Origin: Aliiroseovarius pelagivivens
GTDB lineage: Bacteria > Pseudomonadota > Alphaproteobacteria > Rhodobacterales > Rhodobacteraceae
Reading direction: 5' to 3'
DNA length: 64,000 nt
NCBI RefSeq assembly: GCF_900302485.1
Contig: NZ_OMOI01000001.1
Location: 2,294,001 to 2,358,000 of the forward strand
The translations under genes were made by a program, and so were the position numbers. This document shows, in pieces, positions 52,235 to 62,109 of this stretch (position 1 is its first letter; each line of letters starts with the position of its first letter). The notes under the pieces were generated by a model. That model was not told the DNA's origin and did no database searches. It was given only the letters and a program-made list of their open reading frames with translations.

Positions 52235-52867
52235 ATGGCACGAATCGTCAAAGCCCCTGAAGAACGGCGCGCCGAAATCGTCGAAACAGCGGATCGGCTG
52301 TTTCGCGAGCATGGCTATGCCAAATGCTCGGTGGAGATGATCATTCGCGAGATCGGCGTCGCAAAAGGGACCTTCTATTACTATTTCAAGTCCAAGCCGG
52401 ACATCCTCGAAGCAATCGTTGACAAAACCCTCGCCCAAATTGTCGAGTCTGCCAAAGGCATTGCTGACGAACCCTCACTGACAGCAATGCAGAAGATGGA
52501 AGCTCTCTTGGGAAACAGCCACATCGGCGACGACGGCAGCCTTGAAGTCGCCGAAATGCTGCACCTTCCAGAGAACCGCGAGCTTCACGAACTCACCAAC
52601 ATTCAGACCGTTCTCCAACTCTCACCGATTCTGGCGCAGATCGTCGAACAGGGGGTTGGTGAAAGTGTTTTCGAGGTCGATAGGCCACTTGAAACGATCC
52701 AATTTCTTTTCACTGGTGCGCAGTTCCTGACCGACGGCAGCATGTTTGGGTTCTCCGAGACCGAACTCCGTGCAAGGCGCTTGGTGATGCAAACAATCAT
52801 AGAAAAAGCACTCGGCGCCAAGCCGGGGAGTTTTGACTTCATGAATCCGATCCGGACCGTGGAGTAG
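52235..52867 (+). CDS. TetR/AcrR-family transcriptional regulator
   Basis: A 210-residue regulator. The N-terminal helix-turn-helix runs about residues 8-55 (REHGYAKCSVEMIIREIGVAKGTFYYYFKSK, with the classical GTFYYYFKSK end). The C-terminal ligand domain is variable and unassigned. The GGAGG site precedes the ATG. It is followed on the same strand by a CPBP protease and a serine hydrolase, probably its targets, and by its own operator. Confidence 0.9.
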   Translation: MARIVKAPEERRAEIVETADRLFREHGYAKCSVEMIIREIGVAKGTFYYYFKSKPDILEAIVDKTLAQIVESAKGIADEPSLTAMQKMEALLGNSHIGDDGSLEVAEMLHLPENRELHELTNIQTVLQLSPILAQIVEQGVGESVFEVDRPLETIQFLFTGAQFLTDGSMFGFSETELRARRLVMQTIIEKALGAKPGSFDFMNPIRTVE

Positions 52868-53001
52868 AGGCATGAGCAAAGAAACACTCAAGGTTTTCCA
52901 GTGCCGCATCCTGCGGATCGGAAGGCTGTTCTTATTTGCAATTCGAGGGCCAAAAGCGCCCCGGCTTGCCCTGCTTCAACTCTATCACGGGGGAAATTCC
53001 C

Positions 53002-53844
53002 ATGGCAGATATTGCCTCACAAACTCACACCGTTCAGGTGCCATCCCGCGCGATCATCGGTTTCTACGCTCTGACGTTCGCGATTACCTGGGGGCTCGTT
53101 GGTGGCTACATCCTTGCGCCTGACTGGGCCGCTGCAACTTTCGGCGAGATCAGCGGATCACACCCGTTCTTCTTTCTTGCTACATGGGCGCCGGCTATCT
53201 CAGCCTTTGCAGTTGTTCTCTTTTTTGGGGGATTGGTGGGCCTTAAAGCCTTTCTGTCACGGCTCTTCATGTGGCGGGGGTCGCCGCCTTGGGTGGTCTT
53301 TATCCTGATCGGCATACCGCTTGTCTTCATGATGGGGTCGTTGATGAAAGGCGGGCCGTTTTTTGCGCCGCTCCCACCAGAAGGGGTCGGCGCCGTCGGC
53401 GCGCTCACTCTGATGATGCTCTTTCTCGGACCAATCGAGGAATTTGGCTGGCGGGGGATTGCACAGCCAATTCTGCAACGGCGCATGGCACCGCTCTGGG
53501 CCGGTGTGATCATCGGCACGCTTTGGGGGATCTGGCACCTGCCAGCGTTTTTTCTGTCCGGCACCGTCTTTGCCGGGTGGAACTTCTTTCCCTTTCTCGT
53601 CGGCAACATCACCCTTGCAGTTCTTGTCACACCAATCTTCAACATGTCCCGCGGCAGCCTTCTCTGGCCGATGCTGTTCCATTGGCAGTTGATCCTTCCA
53701 ATTTGGCCGGATGCACAACCTTTTGATACCTGGATTTTGGTTGCGGTCACTGTCGTCGTGGTGTGGTGGAATCGAGAGACCATGCTTCACCGTGCCGGTT
53801 CTGTGACGGAGGTCATTCCTGACAATGGGGGAGCGAGTCAATGA
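53002..53844 (+). CDS. CPBP-family intramembrane glutamic endopeptidase (CAAX protease-like)
   Basis: A 280-residue membrane protein with about seven helices. The motifs of the CPBP family are visible: EEFGWRG (motif 1, the Glu-Glu pair and Arg), GTLWGIWHLPAFF (motif 2 histidine) and the later FHWQ. Such proteins are linked to prenyl-protein processing, bacteriocin self-immunity or signalling. The ATG at 53002 has a GGGGGAAA site and gives a clean start; earlier starts would extend into a leader without membrane character. The stop overlaps the serine hydrolase by four bases. Confidence 0.85.
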   Translation: MADIASQTHTVQVPSRAIIGFYALTFAITWGLVGGYILAPDWAAATFGEISGSHPFFFLATWAPAISAFAVVLFFGGLVGLKAFLSRLFMWRGSPPWVVFILIGIPLVFMMGSLMKGGPFFAPLPPEGVGAVGALTLMMLFLGPIEEFGWRGIAQPILQRRMAPLWAGVIIGTLWGIWHLPAFFLSGTVFAGWNFFPFLVGNITLAVLVTPIFNMSRGSLLWPMLFHWQLILPIWPDAQPFDTWILVAVTVVVVWWNRETMLHRAGSVTEVIPDNGGASQ

Positions 53845-55013
53845 AACGCCTTCTATTACAAATCGTCACGCTTTTCGTCCTGCCTTTCGTGATCTCCCTT
53901 CCGGTAAGCGCAACAGAAAACAACACACGCAAAAGGGTCCAGGGTCTGCTTGAAGACTTCCAACAGACTTACGGCTTCCCCGGCGCAACTGTCGCGTTCT
54001 CACAGGCGGATGGCCACATTGAGACGCTTGCCATCGGCCTTTCGGACGTCGAGGCCGGTGTCCCGATGACGACAGAAAGCCGAATGCTGGCGGCGAGCAT
54101 CGGAAAGACGATCTGGGGGGCTTTGGCGCTCTCGCTTGAATCGGAAGGAGCGCTAAGCCGTGCCGATCTTGTCTCTGACCACCTCGGCCATCTTCCGTGG
54201 TTTGATCGCCTCCCAAATGCGGATACCATGACCGTCGGTCAACTCTTGACCCACAGTGCCGGCCTGCCGGACCACGTTCATATGGAAGATGTCGCTGCTT
54301 CGCTGATTGCCCTGGGGTTGCGAACGCCCTTTGAGCCGGACGAGATCATCGCATTCATTCTGGACGAACCCCCGCTATTCGAGGCAGGGTCGGCATGGGC
54401 TTACACCGATACTGGCTATCTTTTGCTTGGCTTGGTGATCGAGGCGGCGACTGGCGAGGACGTATTCGACCTTGCCCGCAAGAGATTCCTCATACCGCTG
54501 GATTTGACAGGAACGAACCCGTCCAGCGCTCCAAGGATCGAGGGTCTGGCCGTCGGCTACACGGAGGAAAGCAATCCGTTCGGCCTTGCGCCGCGCACGA
54601 TGGACGAGAGTGGGAGTCTGGTTTGGAACCCAGCCATAGAATGGACGGGTGGAGGCTTTGCATCGACCTCGGCAGACCTCGCCAAATGGGGGCACGCCCT
54701 GTTTTATGGGGCAGCCATGGAGTCCGAGTATCTTGACCGATTGCTTGACGGTGTTCCGGTTCACCCGGACGCGCCCGGAATAATTTACGGCAGTGGTGTT
54801 GCCATCTATCAAGATACGCCACATGGCCCAGTCTTTGGGCATGGCGGCTGGATTCCGGGCTACGTCTCGAGCGTCAGGCACTACGCCGACCATGACCTCA
54901 CCATCGCCTTTCAGATCAATTCTGATGTGGGAGTTCTCGATGATGCGACTGACCTTGTTTCTGCGTTAGAGGTCGCCTTGGCAGAGGCACTGATCGCGTC
55001 GACTACTCAATGA
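53841..55013 (+). CDS. exported serine hydrolase (beta-lactamase class C / penicillin-binding-protein-like)
   Basis: A 390-residue protein. The signal peptide MKRLLLQIVTLFVLPFVISLPVSA is followed by a beta-lactamase-type domain. Visible catalytic motifs are SIGK (SxxK nucleophile, about residue 91), YTD (the YxN position) and FGHGG (the KTG-equivalent HxG). The substrates of this family vary: esterases, D-amino peptidases or beta-lactamases. Translation is coupled to the CPBP gene by ATGA, so the two proteins may act together at the membrane or cell wall. Antibiotic resistance is not implied. Confidence 0.85.
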   Translation: MKRLLLQIVTLFVLPFVISLPVSATENNTRKRVQGLLEDFQQTYGFPGATVAFSQADGHIETLAIGLSDVEAGVPMTTESRMLAASIGKTIWGALALSLESEGALSRADLVSDHLGHLPWFDRLPNADTMTVGQLLTHSAGLPDHVHMEDVAASLIALGLRTPFEPDEIIAFILDEPPLFEAGSAWAYTDTGYLLLGLVIEAATGEDVFDLARKRFLIPLDLTGTNPSSAPRIEGLAVGYTEESNPFGLAPRTMDESGSLVWNPAIEWTGGGFASTSADLAKWGHALFYGAAMESEYLDRLLDGVPVHPDAPGIIYGSGVAIYQDTPHGPVFGHGGWIPGYVSSVRHYADHDLTIAFQINSDVGVLDDATDLVSALEVALAEALIASTTQ

Positions 55014-55272
55014 GGCCTGTCCATTTTTCAAGTGACTTCAGGAGCGGACGTTCGTCGTTTAGACGCGGATGTCGGCTTTGTCCCGCAAGTCCTGAGCATG
55101 CCACCTCCCGAAAGAACATCCGCAGCGAATGACTGGTTCAGTGAAGCTGCGCTGCGGCGTCATATACCAAAACGAATGTCCGGTATGGGCCGTGAGCAAC
55201 CATCTCACGAACTCAGCCCAAGTATTATTCTGATCGCTCTTGGGCTATAACCAGCCCGTTGCCCACCCAATC

Positions 55273-55460
<188 letters not shown>

Positions 55461-55558
55461 ATCCGTGACAACAAAGCTGCTGTCTGTGCGCGGTATTTAT
55501 GCAAAGGCGCGAAGGGGTTCAACCCAAAAAACGCGCCTTTGCAAAAAATTATTGAAGC

Positions 55559-55879
55559 TTACTCGTCTTCTTCCGCGGGCATATCCGCGATTTCTTCCAG
55601 CGACACTTCTTCGTCATCATCGTCGTCCAGAACATCATCGCCCAGATCGACATCGGATGCGTCGTCATCTTCCAGAACGGCATCTGCGTCGTCGACCAGA
55701 TCGTCCTTCATGACAGCTTTGTCTTCTTTGTCGGCAACCATTGTGCGCGACCCTTTACCGGTCTCCAGGTTCACGACATCACCCGTATAGGGGCTAACCG
55801 CCGGATCGGCGTTCAGGTCGTAAAAGCGTTTTCCGGTCGTCGGGCATATACGCTTGACGCCCCATTCAGCTTTGGGCAT
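55559..55879 (-). CDS. TIGR02300/FYDLN_acid family protein
   Basis: A 106-residue protein. The N-terminal part (MPKAEWGVKRICPTTGKRFYDLNADP) holds the conserved FYDLN motif with a single short Cys site, and the second half is a long run of Asp and Glu. The family is found in alphaproteobacteria and has no assigned role. The ATG at 55879 gives the conserved start. The acidic tail suggests interaction with a basic partner. It lies just beyond the tRNA on the core side of the window. Confidence 0.85.
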   Translation of the reverse strand: MPKAEWGVKRICPTTGKRFYDLNADPAVSPYTGDVVNLETGKGSRTMVADKEDKAVMKDDLVDDADAVLEDDDASDVDLGDDVLDDDDDEEVSLEEIADMPAEEDE

Positions 55880-55996
55880 TTGAAACCCTTTCCGTTCATA
55901 CTGACTCATCTGAGATTTCAGGCAACTGCCACAATGCTGCAAGGGTGTCAAAGCCTTTTGCAGCGAAGGGTTGACCTTGGGCGCAATCAGGCCTCA

Positions 55997-56737
55997 ATGA
56001 AGGGCATGTTGTTTCGAAATTCACGCAGTCGGCTGACAGAGAACACGACCCTGACTTTGGGGGCGGCCGAACCTGTAGTGATCGAGCTTCGGGCGTCGAA
56101 ACGCGCGCGCAGGCTGTCGTTGCGCGTATCCCGGCTGGACGGACGCGTGACGCTGACAGCCCCCTTTGGTGCCAACAAGGACGAGGCGCTTCAGTTTGCC
56201 ACCGAACGGCTAGACTGGATCCGGAGCCATCTGGCACAGACCGCGCCCAGTGAGGTTCCGGGCGTTGGATCCACCCTTCCCTTTCGCGGCGCGCCTCTGA
56301 CGCTGGAGCGTGGCAAGGCCCGGGTGGTCGAGATTTCAGGCGACAGCATGTTGCTGCCTCCGCAGTCACCCGAGCGCGATGCGATCCGGGCTGAGATGTT
56401 TCTGAAGGAAACAGCGCGTGCGGCACTTGTTGCCGCCAGCGACACCTATGCCGCTAAGGTTGGGCGACCTTATGGGCGCATCACTTTGCGGGATACTCGT
56501 TCACGCTGGGGGTCGTGCAGTTCGCGCGGCAATCTTAGCTATTCCTGGCGCCTGATCATGGCGCCTCCACAGGTTCTTGACTATGTCGCCGCACACGAAG
56601 TGTCGCACCTTGTTCACATGGATCATTCCCGCTTGTTCTGGGCACAAGTCGAAGCGATCTTTCCGAACTACCAAGCCCCGCGGAAATGGTTGAAGGATCA
56701 CGGGACAGAATTGCATCGGTATCGCTTTCGCGATTGA
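55997..56737 (+). CDS. YgjP/SprT-like zinc metallopeptidase
   Basis: A protein of about 246 residues with the conserved C-terminal DUF45/YgjP domain. The zinc motif HEVSHLVHMDHS (HExxH) lies near residue 202, and the preceding RWGSCSSRGNLSYSWRL segment is typical of the family. The start is uncertain: 55997 or 56006 are both plausible, and earlier starts would overlap the divergent TIGR02300 promoter. Family members are predicted metal-dependent peptidases with unknown substrate. Confidence 0.82.
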   Translation: MKGMLFRNSRSRLTENTTLTLGAAEPVVIELRASKRARRLSLRVSRLDGRVTLTAPFGANKDEALQFATERLDWIRSHLAQTAPSEVPGVGSTLPFRGAPLTLERGKARVVEISGDSMLLPPQSPERDAIRAEMFLKETARAALVAASDTYAAKVGRPYGRITLRDTRSRWGSCSSRGNLSYSWRLIMAPPQVLDYVAAHEVSHLVHMDHSRLFWAQVEAIFPNYQAPRKWLKDHGTELHRYRFRD

Positions 56738-56769
56738 CGCTTCTGCATTTTGTGATCACAATTATCCTC

Positions 56770-57420
56770 ATGCAAAGCCAGATCCGCCCTACGCCAGACA
56801 ACACCAGCGCGCACGAACGTGTCTATCGCCACCTACGTTCGCGCATCATGCATGGCGAGCTGGATCCGGGAGAAAGCCTGACCATCCGTGGCATCGGAGC
56901 CGACTACGACGTGTCGATGACACCGGCACGAGAGGCGGTGCGCAGGCTTGCGGCCGAAGGTGCGTTGACGTTGTCCAGTTCAGGCCGGGTGACCGCGCCG
57001 GATCTGTCAGCCGAGCGGATCGAGGAACTGACCGCGCTGCGCGCGCTTCTAGAACCTGAACTGGCCGCACGCGCCCTGCCCCGTGCCCATATGACCCTGA
57101 TCGACCGCCTGCGCGCAATCAACGCCCGTGTGTCGGAATGCGTCGCCAATCAGGATGCGAGCGGCTATCTGCGGACAAATCTGGAATTTCACCGGACGAT
57201 CTATTTGCGGGCACAGGCTCCGGCCATTCTGGCCATGGCAGAGACCGTCTGGCTGCAACTTGGACCCACCATGCGCGCGCTCTACGCAAGCGGCCAGCGC
57301 ACCGACCTGCAACGCCATCACCGCATGATCCTGTCTGCCCTCGCAGCCGGGGACGAGCCTGCCCTGCGTCTGGCCGTCCGCACGGATGTGACACAGGGCC
57401 TTAAGATGCTTGTCGGGTAG
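56770..57420 (+). CDS. GntR-family transcriptional regulator (FCD domain)
   Basis: A 216-residue regulator with a winged helix-turn-helix (residues 12-75; YDVSMTPAREAVRRLAAEGAL is the recognition region) and an all-helical FCD effector domain with a metal-type FHRTIY segment. FCD members sense organic acids or sugar acids. The ATG gives the standard MQSQIRPTPDN start. Its last 20 bases overlap the convergent nhaA gene. No neighbouring catabolic target is evident. Confidence 0.88.
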   Translation: MQSQIRPTPDNTSAHERVYRHLRSRIMHGELDPGESLTIRGIGADYDVSMTPAREAVRRLAAEGALTLSSSGRVTAPDLSAERIEELTALRALLEPELAARALPRAHMTLIDRLRAINARVSECVANQDASGYLRTNLEFHRTIYLRAQAPAILAMAETVWLQLGPTMRALYASGQRTDLQRHHRMILSALAAGDEPALRLAVRTDVTQGLKMLVG

Positions 57421-58576
57421 CAGACGCAGCCGTCGCACTGTACAGCACAAATGAGCCATAGAGCGCAGACATCAGCGAGCCGCTCAGAACACCCAGGCGC
57501 ACCATATTTTGCTGCTCGAGCGTGTCGAAGGCGAGCCCCCCGATAAATAGCGACATGGTAAAGCCGATCCCTGCAAGGCATGCGATGCCATACAGCATGG
57601 GCCAAGTGACCCCCTCGGCCCGTTTTGACAGACCGATCCGCTCGGCCAGGAATACCACTCCGACAATCCCGATTTGATTGCCGAAGAACAGCCCAGCAGC
57701 AACGGCCAGCGTCAACGGCGCCATGAGTGTTTCCAATGACAGCCCTGTCAGCGGCACGCCGGCGTTGCCGAAGGCAAAAAGCGGCAAGATTGCAAAACTC
57801 ACAATCGGGTGCAGGTCATGCTCAAGGCTTCTTGCCAGCGACTTGCCTTTCGCGTTCGGGGCCAAGGGAATTGCAAAACCCAGAGCAACACCCGCCAAGG
57901 TCGCGTGCACGCCTGATTTCAGAACGGCCAACCACAACACGAACCCCACCAGAAGGTAAGCTGTCAGGTTGGACGCGCCACGCAGGTTCATGACGGCCAA
58001 AGCGCTTAGACAGAGCGCTGCAATGGACAGCGCGAAGACCGACAGGTTCGATGTATAGAACAGTGCGATGATCACGATCGCGGCAAGGTCATCGACCACA
58101 GCCAATGTCAGAAGGAACGTCTTCAGGTGCGCGGGAACGCGATCACCAAAAAGGCTCAGCACCCCAAGCGCAAAGGCGATATCGGTCGCAGCAGGGATAG
58201 CCCAGCCTTTCGCCTCGATACTTTCGATCCCCACGACCCCTAGGAAGATCAAAGCGGGCACCGTAATGCCGCCAATGGCGCCGTAAACGGGAAGCGATGC
58301 CTGTTGCCAACTCGACAGGCTTCCCTCTTTAATCTCTCGTTTGATCTCTAGCGCAACAAGCAGAAAAAACACCGCCATAAGCCCGTCATTGATCCAAAGG
58401 ATCAGTGGCTTCGAGACCGCAAGCTCTCCGATTGCCCACGTGGCTTTCGTCGTTAGCATTGAATCGTAGATCGGTTGCAGAACTGGGGTGTTTTCGAAAA
58501 TGAGCCCGGCCAACGCAGCCATGGCAAGCGTAATGCCGGCCGCAAGAGTTGGGTCGAGACCTAGTACTTTTTTCAT
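57401..58576 (-). CDS. nhaA: Na+/H+ antiporter NhaA
   Basis: A 391-residue antiporter with about twelve helices. The conserved TLAVVDDLAAIVIIALFY segment contains the two aspartates that bind sodium, and GITVPALIFLGVVGIE and FALGVLSLFGDRVP are also typical. The ATG at 58576 follows AGGAAA at good spacing. It exchanges sodium for protons, suited to marine life and alkaline stress. The gene ends inside the GntR gene on the opposite strand. Confidence 0.93.
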   Translation of the reverse strand: MKKVLGLDPTLAAGITLAMAALAGLIFENTPVLQPIYDSMLTTKATWAIGELAVSKPLILWINDGLMAVFFLLVALEIKREIKEGSLSSWQQASLPVYGAIGGITVPALIFLGVVGIESIEAKGWAIPAATDIAFALGVLSLFGDRVPAHLKTFLLTLAVVDDLAAIVIIALFYTSNLSVFALSIAALCLSALAVMNLRGASNLTAYLLVGFVLWLAVLKSGVHATLAGVALGFAIPLAPNAKGKSLARSLEHDLHPIVSFAILPLFAFGNAGVPLTGLSLETLMAPLTLAVAAGLFFGNQIGIVGVVFLAERIGLSKRAEGVTWPMLYGIACLAGIGFTMSLFIGGLAFDTLEQQNMVRLGVLSGSLMSALYGSFVLYSATAASATRQAS

Positions 58577-58663
58577 GTGATTTTCCTGTTGATGCACCTT
58601 TCGCTAAGATAGGTACGAACGCATCACACTTCAGGATCACTTTTCCGATTATTTCTGTCGGAA

Positions 58664-58692
58664 AGAAAAAAGCGCCCCGCAAAGGGCGCTTT
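58664..58692 (-). terminator. rho-independent terminator of the 2-oxoglutarate dehydrogenase operon
   Basis: A nine-base stem (AAAGCGCCC / GGGCGCTTT) with a six-base loop, followed by six T on the minus strand. It lies 24 bases after the lpd stop and fits the end of the odhA-odhB-lpd transcript. Confidence 0.85.
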
Positions 58693-58716
58693 CTTAAATC
58701 GTCATAGGGGCGGATT

Positions 58717-60102
58717 TTACGCGTGGATCGCGCCGTCACCGCAGGCCAATGCCGCCTCACGTACCGCTTCCGAGAAGGTCGGGTGGGCGTGGCAGGTGCG
58801 GGCCAGATCTTCAGCCGATCCGCCGTATTCCATCAGCACACAGGCTTCGTGGATCAGCTCGCCTGCGGTTGGGCCCATGATGTGGACACCCAGTACGCGG
58901 TCAGTCGCTTTATCGGCCAGGATCTTCACGAACCCGTCGCCCATGAACACGGCCTTTGCACGACCATTGCCCATGAAGCTGAACTTGCCGACCTTATAGT
59001 CAACGCCAGCTTCTTTCAGCTCTTGTTCAGTCTTGCCAACCGAAGCAACCTCGGGCGAGGTGTAGATCACGCCGGGGATCACGTCATAGTTCACGTGGCC
59101 AGCCTGACCGGCGATGCTTTCCGCAGCCGCCATGCCTTCGTCTTCGGCTTTGTGGGCCAGCATCGGACCTTCGGTCACGTCGCCAATGGCCCAGATGCCG
59201 GGAACGCTGGTTTTCCAGTGGTCGGTGGCAATCTGACCGCGCTCGGTCATTTTGACGCCAGCGGCTTCCAGACCTAGACCATCCACGAAGGGACGGCGGC
59301 CAGTGGCAACCAGCACCACGTCGGCGTCGATCGCATGTTCGCTGTCATCCTTGCGAAGCTTGTAGTTCACGGTCGCCTTGGTCTTCTTGGCATCCACGTT
59401 CTGAACGGCGGCACCCATGATGAAGTTCAGACCCTGCTTTTTCAGCGTGCGCTGGAAGGTCTTCTGGATGTCTTTGTCCATGCCGGGGGTGATGTCGTCG
59501 AGGAATTCGACCACGGTCACTTCCGACCCCAGACGCGCATAGACCGAGCCCATTTCCAGACCGATCACGCCCGCACCGATCACGATCATCTTGCGAGGGA
59601 TCTTCGGCAGTTCAAGTGCACCAGTCGAAGTCACGACGACTTTCTCATCGACCTCAACACCCGGCAGGCTCGACGGTTCAGAACCAGAAGCGATCACGAT
59701 GTGCTTGGCGTTGTGCACCTCGTCACCCACCTTGACCTGACCAGCGGCAGGGATCGAGCCCCAGCCTTTCAGCCAATCAACTTTGTTCTTCTTGAACAGG
59801 AACTCGATGCCTTTGGTGTTCTGACCAATGACGTCGTCCTTATAGGCCAGCATCTCTTTCCAATCGACCGAGGGGCTTTTGCCCTTCAGGCCCATCTTGG
59901 CGAAGTTATGCTCGGCCTCGTGCAGGCTGTGCGACGCGTGCAGCAGCGCTTTCGAGGGGATACAGCCCACGTTCAGGCAAGTGCCGCCCAGCGTCTCGCG
60001 CCCTTCGACACAAGCAGTTTTCAGGCCCAGCTGAGCGCAACGGATGGCGCATACATAGCCACCCGGGCCACCGCCAATTACGATTACGTCATAGTCTGCC
60101 AT
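58717..60102 (-). CDS. lpd: dihydrolipoamide dehydrogenase (E3)
   Basis: A 461-residue flavoprotein. The N-terminal FAD site is [10 protein letters not shown], the redox disulfide is [13 protein letters not shown], the NAD site is [17 protein letters not shown], and the C-terminal [13 protein letters not shown] supplies the catalytic His-Glu pair. It reoxidises lipoyl groups in 2-oxoglutarate dehydrogenase and perhaps other complexes. It is the third enzyme of the operon and is followed by a terminator. A small ORF lies between it and odhB. Confidence 0.95.
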   Translation of the reverse strand: MADYDVIVIGGGPGGYVCAIRCAQLGLKTACVEGRETLGGTCLNVGCIPSKALLHASHSLHEAEHNFAKMGLKGKSPSVDWKEMLAYKDDVIGQNTKGIEFLFKKNKVDWLKGWGSIPAAGQVKVGDEVHNAKHIVIASGSEPSSLPGVEVDEKVVVTSTGALELPKIPRKMIVIGAGVIGLEMGSVYARLGSEVTVVEFLDDITPGMDKDIQKTFQRTLKKQGLNFIMGAAVQNVDAKKTKATVNYKLRKDDSEHAIDADVVLVATGRRPFVDGLGLEAAGVKMTERGQIATDHWKTSVPGIWAIGDVTEGPMLAHKAEDEGMAAAESIAGQAGHVNYDVIPGVIYTSPEVASVGKTEQELKEAGVDYKVGKFSFMGNGRAKAVFMGDGFVKILADKATDRVLGVHIMGPTAGELIHEACVLMEYGGSAEDLARTCHAHPTFSEAVREAALACGDGAIHA

Positions 60103-60200
60103 ATCTCTTTATCCTTCTTTCTTCGCCATGCGCTGGCCGACTGCCGTATCTGCGCAACTTGCGTATTCGAATTGAAGCTTAAAACCGCCGCGGTTCGCCG

Positions 60201-60470
60201 TTAAACCGGCGTCAGCAGTTTCACACTCACATTGATCACGCCATCACGCTCCATATGCATGGCAAGTTCTTCTGACTCGAAGAACGCGCGGGCCCGCTTA
60301 AGATCAAGGACCTGAAAAAGTGCAACCGCGTGGTTGTCTTGTGCTGGATCACGCCAAACATGAAGCTCGCGGATACCGACTGCTTTCCGGTTGAAACGGT
60401 CTTTCTTGAAAACCGTGTACCACGCGTCGAAATCCGCTACATCGGCTTGCCAGAGAATATGGGTTGCCAT
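60201..60470 (-). CDS. small conserved hypothetical protein (dimeric alpha/beta-barrel-like)
   Basis: An 89-residue acidic protein, MATHILWQADVADFDAWYTVFKKD at its start (quoted by its first part). The pattern of beta strands with a WRDPAQDNHAVALFQV segment and a helix FFESEELAMHM resembles antibiotic-monooxygenase or EthD-type ferredoxin-like folds. No function is known. It sits between odhB and lpd on the same strand, so it is probably co-transcribed. Confidence 0.65.
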   Translation of the reverse strand: MATHILWQADVADFDAWYTVFKKDRFNRKAVGIRELHVWRDPAQDNHAVALFQVLDLKRARAFFESEELAMHMERDGVINVSVKLLTPV

Positions 60471-60558
60471 GCTCAGAAACTCCCTTTGTGAATGGTGACT
60501 AAAGCACGCTGAAGCGGGCAGGTCGTAAACTTGTTGCGTTCGCCAGAATCTGGAAGGT

Positions 60559-60607
60559 GGCGCACTCGAACCGCAGCCTGATCTGTCAGGCCGGTTTCGG
60601 GTGCGCC
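60559..60607 (-). promoter_or_regulatory. long hairpin after odhB
   Basis: A long, interrupted stem with arms GGCGCAC / GTGCGCC, an inner CGAACC / GGTTTCG and GCCTGA / TCAGGC around a TCTG loop. It lies nine bases after the odhB stop and has no T-run. It may protect the odhAB transcript end or partly terminate before the small ORF and lpd. Confidence 0.55.
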
Positions 60608-60615
60608 AAGGTCCA

Positions 60616-62106
60616 TTACAGATCCATCAACAGGCGGCGCGGATCTTCCAGTGCTTCTTTCACACGTACCAGGAAGGTCACGGCGCCTTTGCCGTCGACG
60701 ATGCGGTGGTCATAGCTCAGCGCCAGATACATCATCGGGCGGATTACCACCTGACCGTTGATCGCCATCGGGCGGTCTTGGATCTTGTGCATGCCAAGGA
60801 TACCCGACTGCGGCGGGTTCAGGATCGGCGAGGACATCAGCGAGCCATAGACACCACCATTCGAGAGGGTGAAGGTACCGCCCTGCATTTCGTCCATCGA
60901 CAGCTTGCCGTCGCGGGCTTTACGGCCCTTTTCAGCAATGGCTTTCTCGATCTCGGCGAAGGACATCGCATCCGCATCATTGATCACCGGAACGACAAGG
61001 CCCGTGGGCGTGCCTGCCGCGACACCCATGTTTACATAGTTCTTGTAAACGATGTCGGTGCCGTCGATTTCGGCGTTCACTTCCGGAACTTCTTTCAGGG
61101 CGTGACAGCATGCCTTGGTGAAGAAGGACATGAAGCCCAGACGGACGCCGTGCTTCTTCTCGAACAGGTCTTTGTATTCCTTACGCAGAGCCATCGTCTC
61201 GGTCATGTCCACCTCGTTATAGGTGGTCAGCATGGCGGCGGTGTTCTGGCTGTCTTTCAGACGGCGCGCGATGGTCTGGCGCAGACGTGTCATCTTCACA
61301 CGCTCTTCGCGGGCGGGATCGCCAGCAGCGCGCGGGGCAGCCGGAGCAGCAGCGGGGGCTGCAGCCTTCGGTGCGGCCAGAGCGGCAGCAACGTCGTGCT
61401 TCATCACGCGGCCATCGCGACCAGTGCCCTGAACGTCAGCAGGGTTCAGACCAGCTTCGGTCATGGCTTTCTTGGCCGACGGTGCGTCTTCCACGTCCTT
61501 GCCAGCCGCCGCAGGGGCAGCCGCAGCAGCCGGGGCCGCAGCAGGCGCAGCAGCTACAGCGCCGCCCGAGGACAGAACAGCCAGTTTGGCCGAGGCGTCA
61601 ACAGTGGTGCCTTCCGGGGCCAGGATCTCGGCCAGAACGCCAGCGGCAGGTGCAGGTACTTCGACGGATACTTTGTCGGTTTCCAGCTCGCACAGCATTT
61701 CGTCCTGCTGAACTGCATCACCAACCTGTTTGAACCAAGTCGATACAGTGGCTTCCGATACGCTTTCGCCCAGCGCAGGCACCATCACGTCCACAGCCTG
61801 ACCTGCGTCACCAGCAGGTGCGGCAGCCGGAGCTGCCTCAGCAGCGGCAGGAGCAGGAGCCGCCCCTTCGCCTTCACCAATCATGGCCAGCAGCGCGTCA
61901 ACGCCAACGGTTTCACCTTCTGCGGCAACGATTTCGCCCATCACGCCAGCGGCAGGCGACGGCACTTCGACAGTTACCTTGTCGGTTTCCAGCTCGCAGA
62001 GCATTTCGTCAACAGCAACGGCGTCGCCGGGTTTCTTGAACCATGTTGCGACCGTGGCTTCGGTCACGCTTTCGCCCAGCGTGGGGACACGTACTTCAAT
62101 GCTCAT
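60616..62106 (-). CDS. odhB: dihydrolipoamide succinyltransferase (E2 of 2-oxoglutarate dehydrogenase)
   Basis: A 496-residue E2 with two lipoyl domains, each with the ETDK lipoylation motif (about residues 43 and 147). Ala/Pro-rich linkers, a peripheral subunit-binding segment (near residue 214) and the catalytic domain with [15 protein letters not shown] follow. The two-lipoyl arrangement differs from the single domain of E. coli SucB and occurs in other Rhodobacteraceae. It is three bases from the odhA stop. Confidence 0.94.
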   Translation of the reverse strand: MSIEVRVPTLGESVTEATVATWFKKPGDAVAVDEMLCELETDKVTVEVPSPAAGVMGEIVAAEGETVGVDALLAMIGEGEGAAPAPAAAEAAPAAAPAGDAGQAVDVMVPALGESVSEATVSTWFKQVGDAVQQDEMLCELETDKVSVEVPAPAAGVLAEILAPEGTTVDASAKLAVLSSGGAVAAAPAAAPAAAAAPAAAGKDVEDAPSAKKAMTEAGLNPADVQGTGRDGRVMKHDVAAALAAPKAAAPAAAPAAPRAAGDPAREERVKMTRLRQTIARRLKDSQNTAAMLTTYNEVDMTETMALRKEYKDLFEKKHGVRLGFMSFFTKACCHALKEVPEVNAEIDGTDIVYKNYVNMGVAAGTPTGLVVPVINDADAMSFAEIEKAIAEKGRKARDGKLSMDEMQGGTFTLSNGGVYGSLMSSPILNPPQSGILGMHKIQDRPMAINGQVVIRPMMYLALSYDHRIVDGKGAVTFLVRVKEALEDPRRLLMDL

Positions 62107-62109
62107 GGT

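Noticed and set aside
52872..53123. An 83-codon open frame between tetR and the CPBP gene
   Set aside because: It overlaps the CPBP gene start in another frame and its translation has no membrane or domain character.
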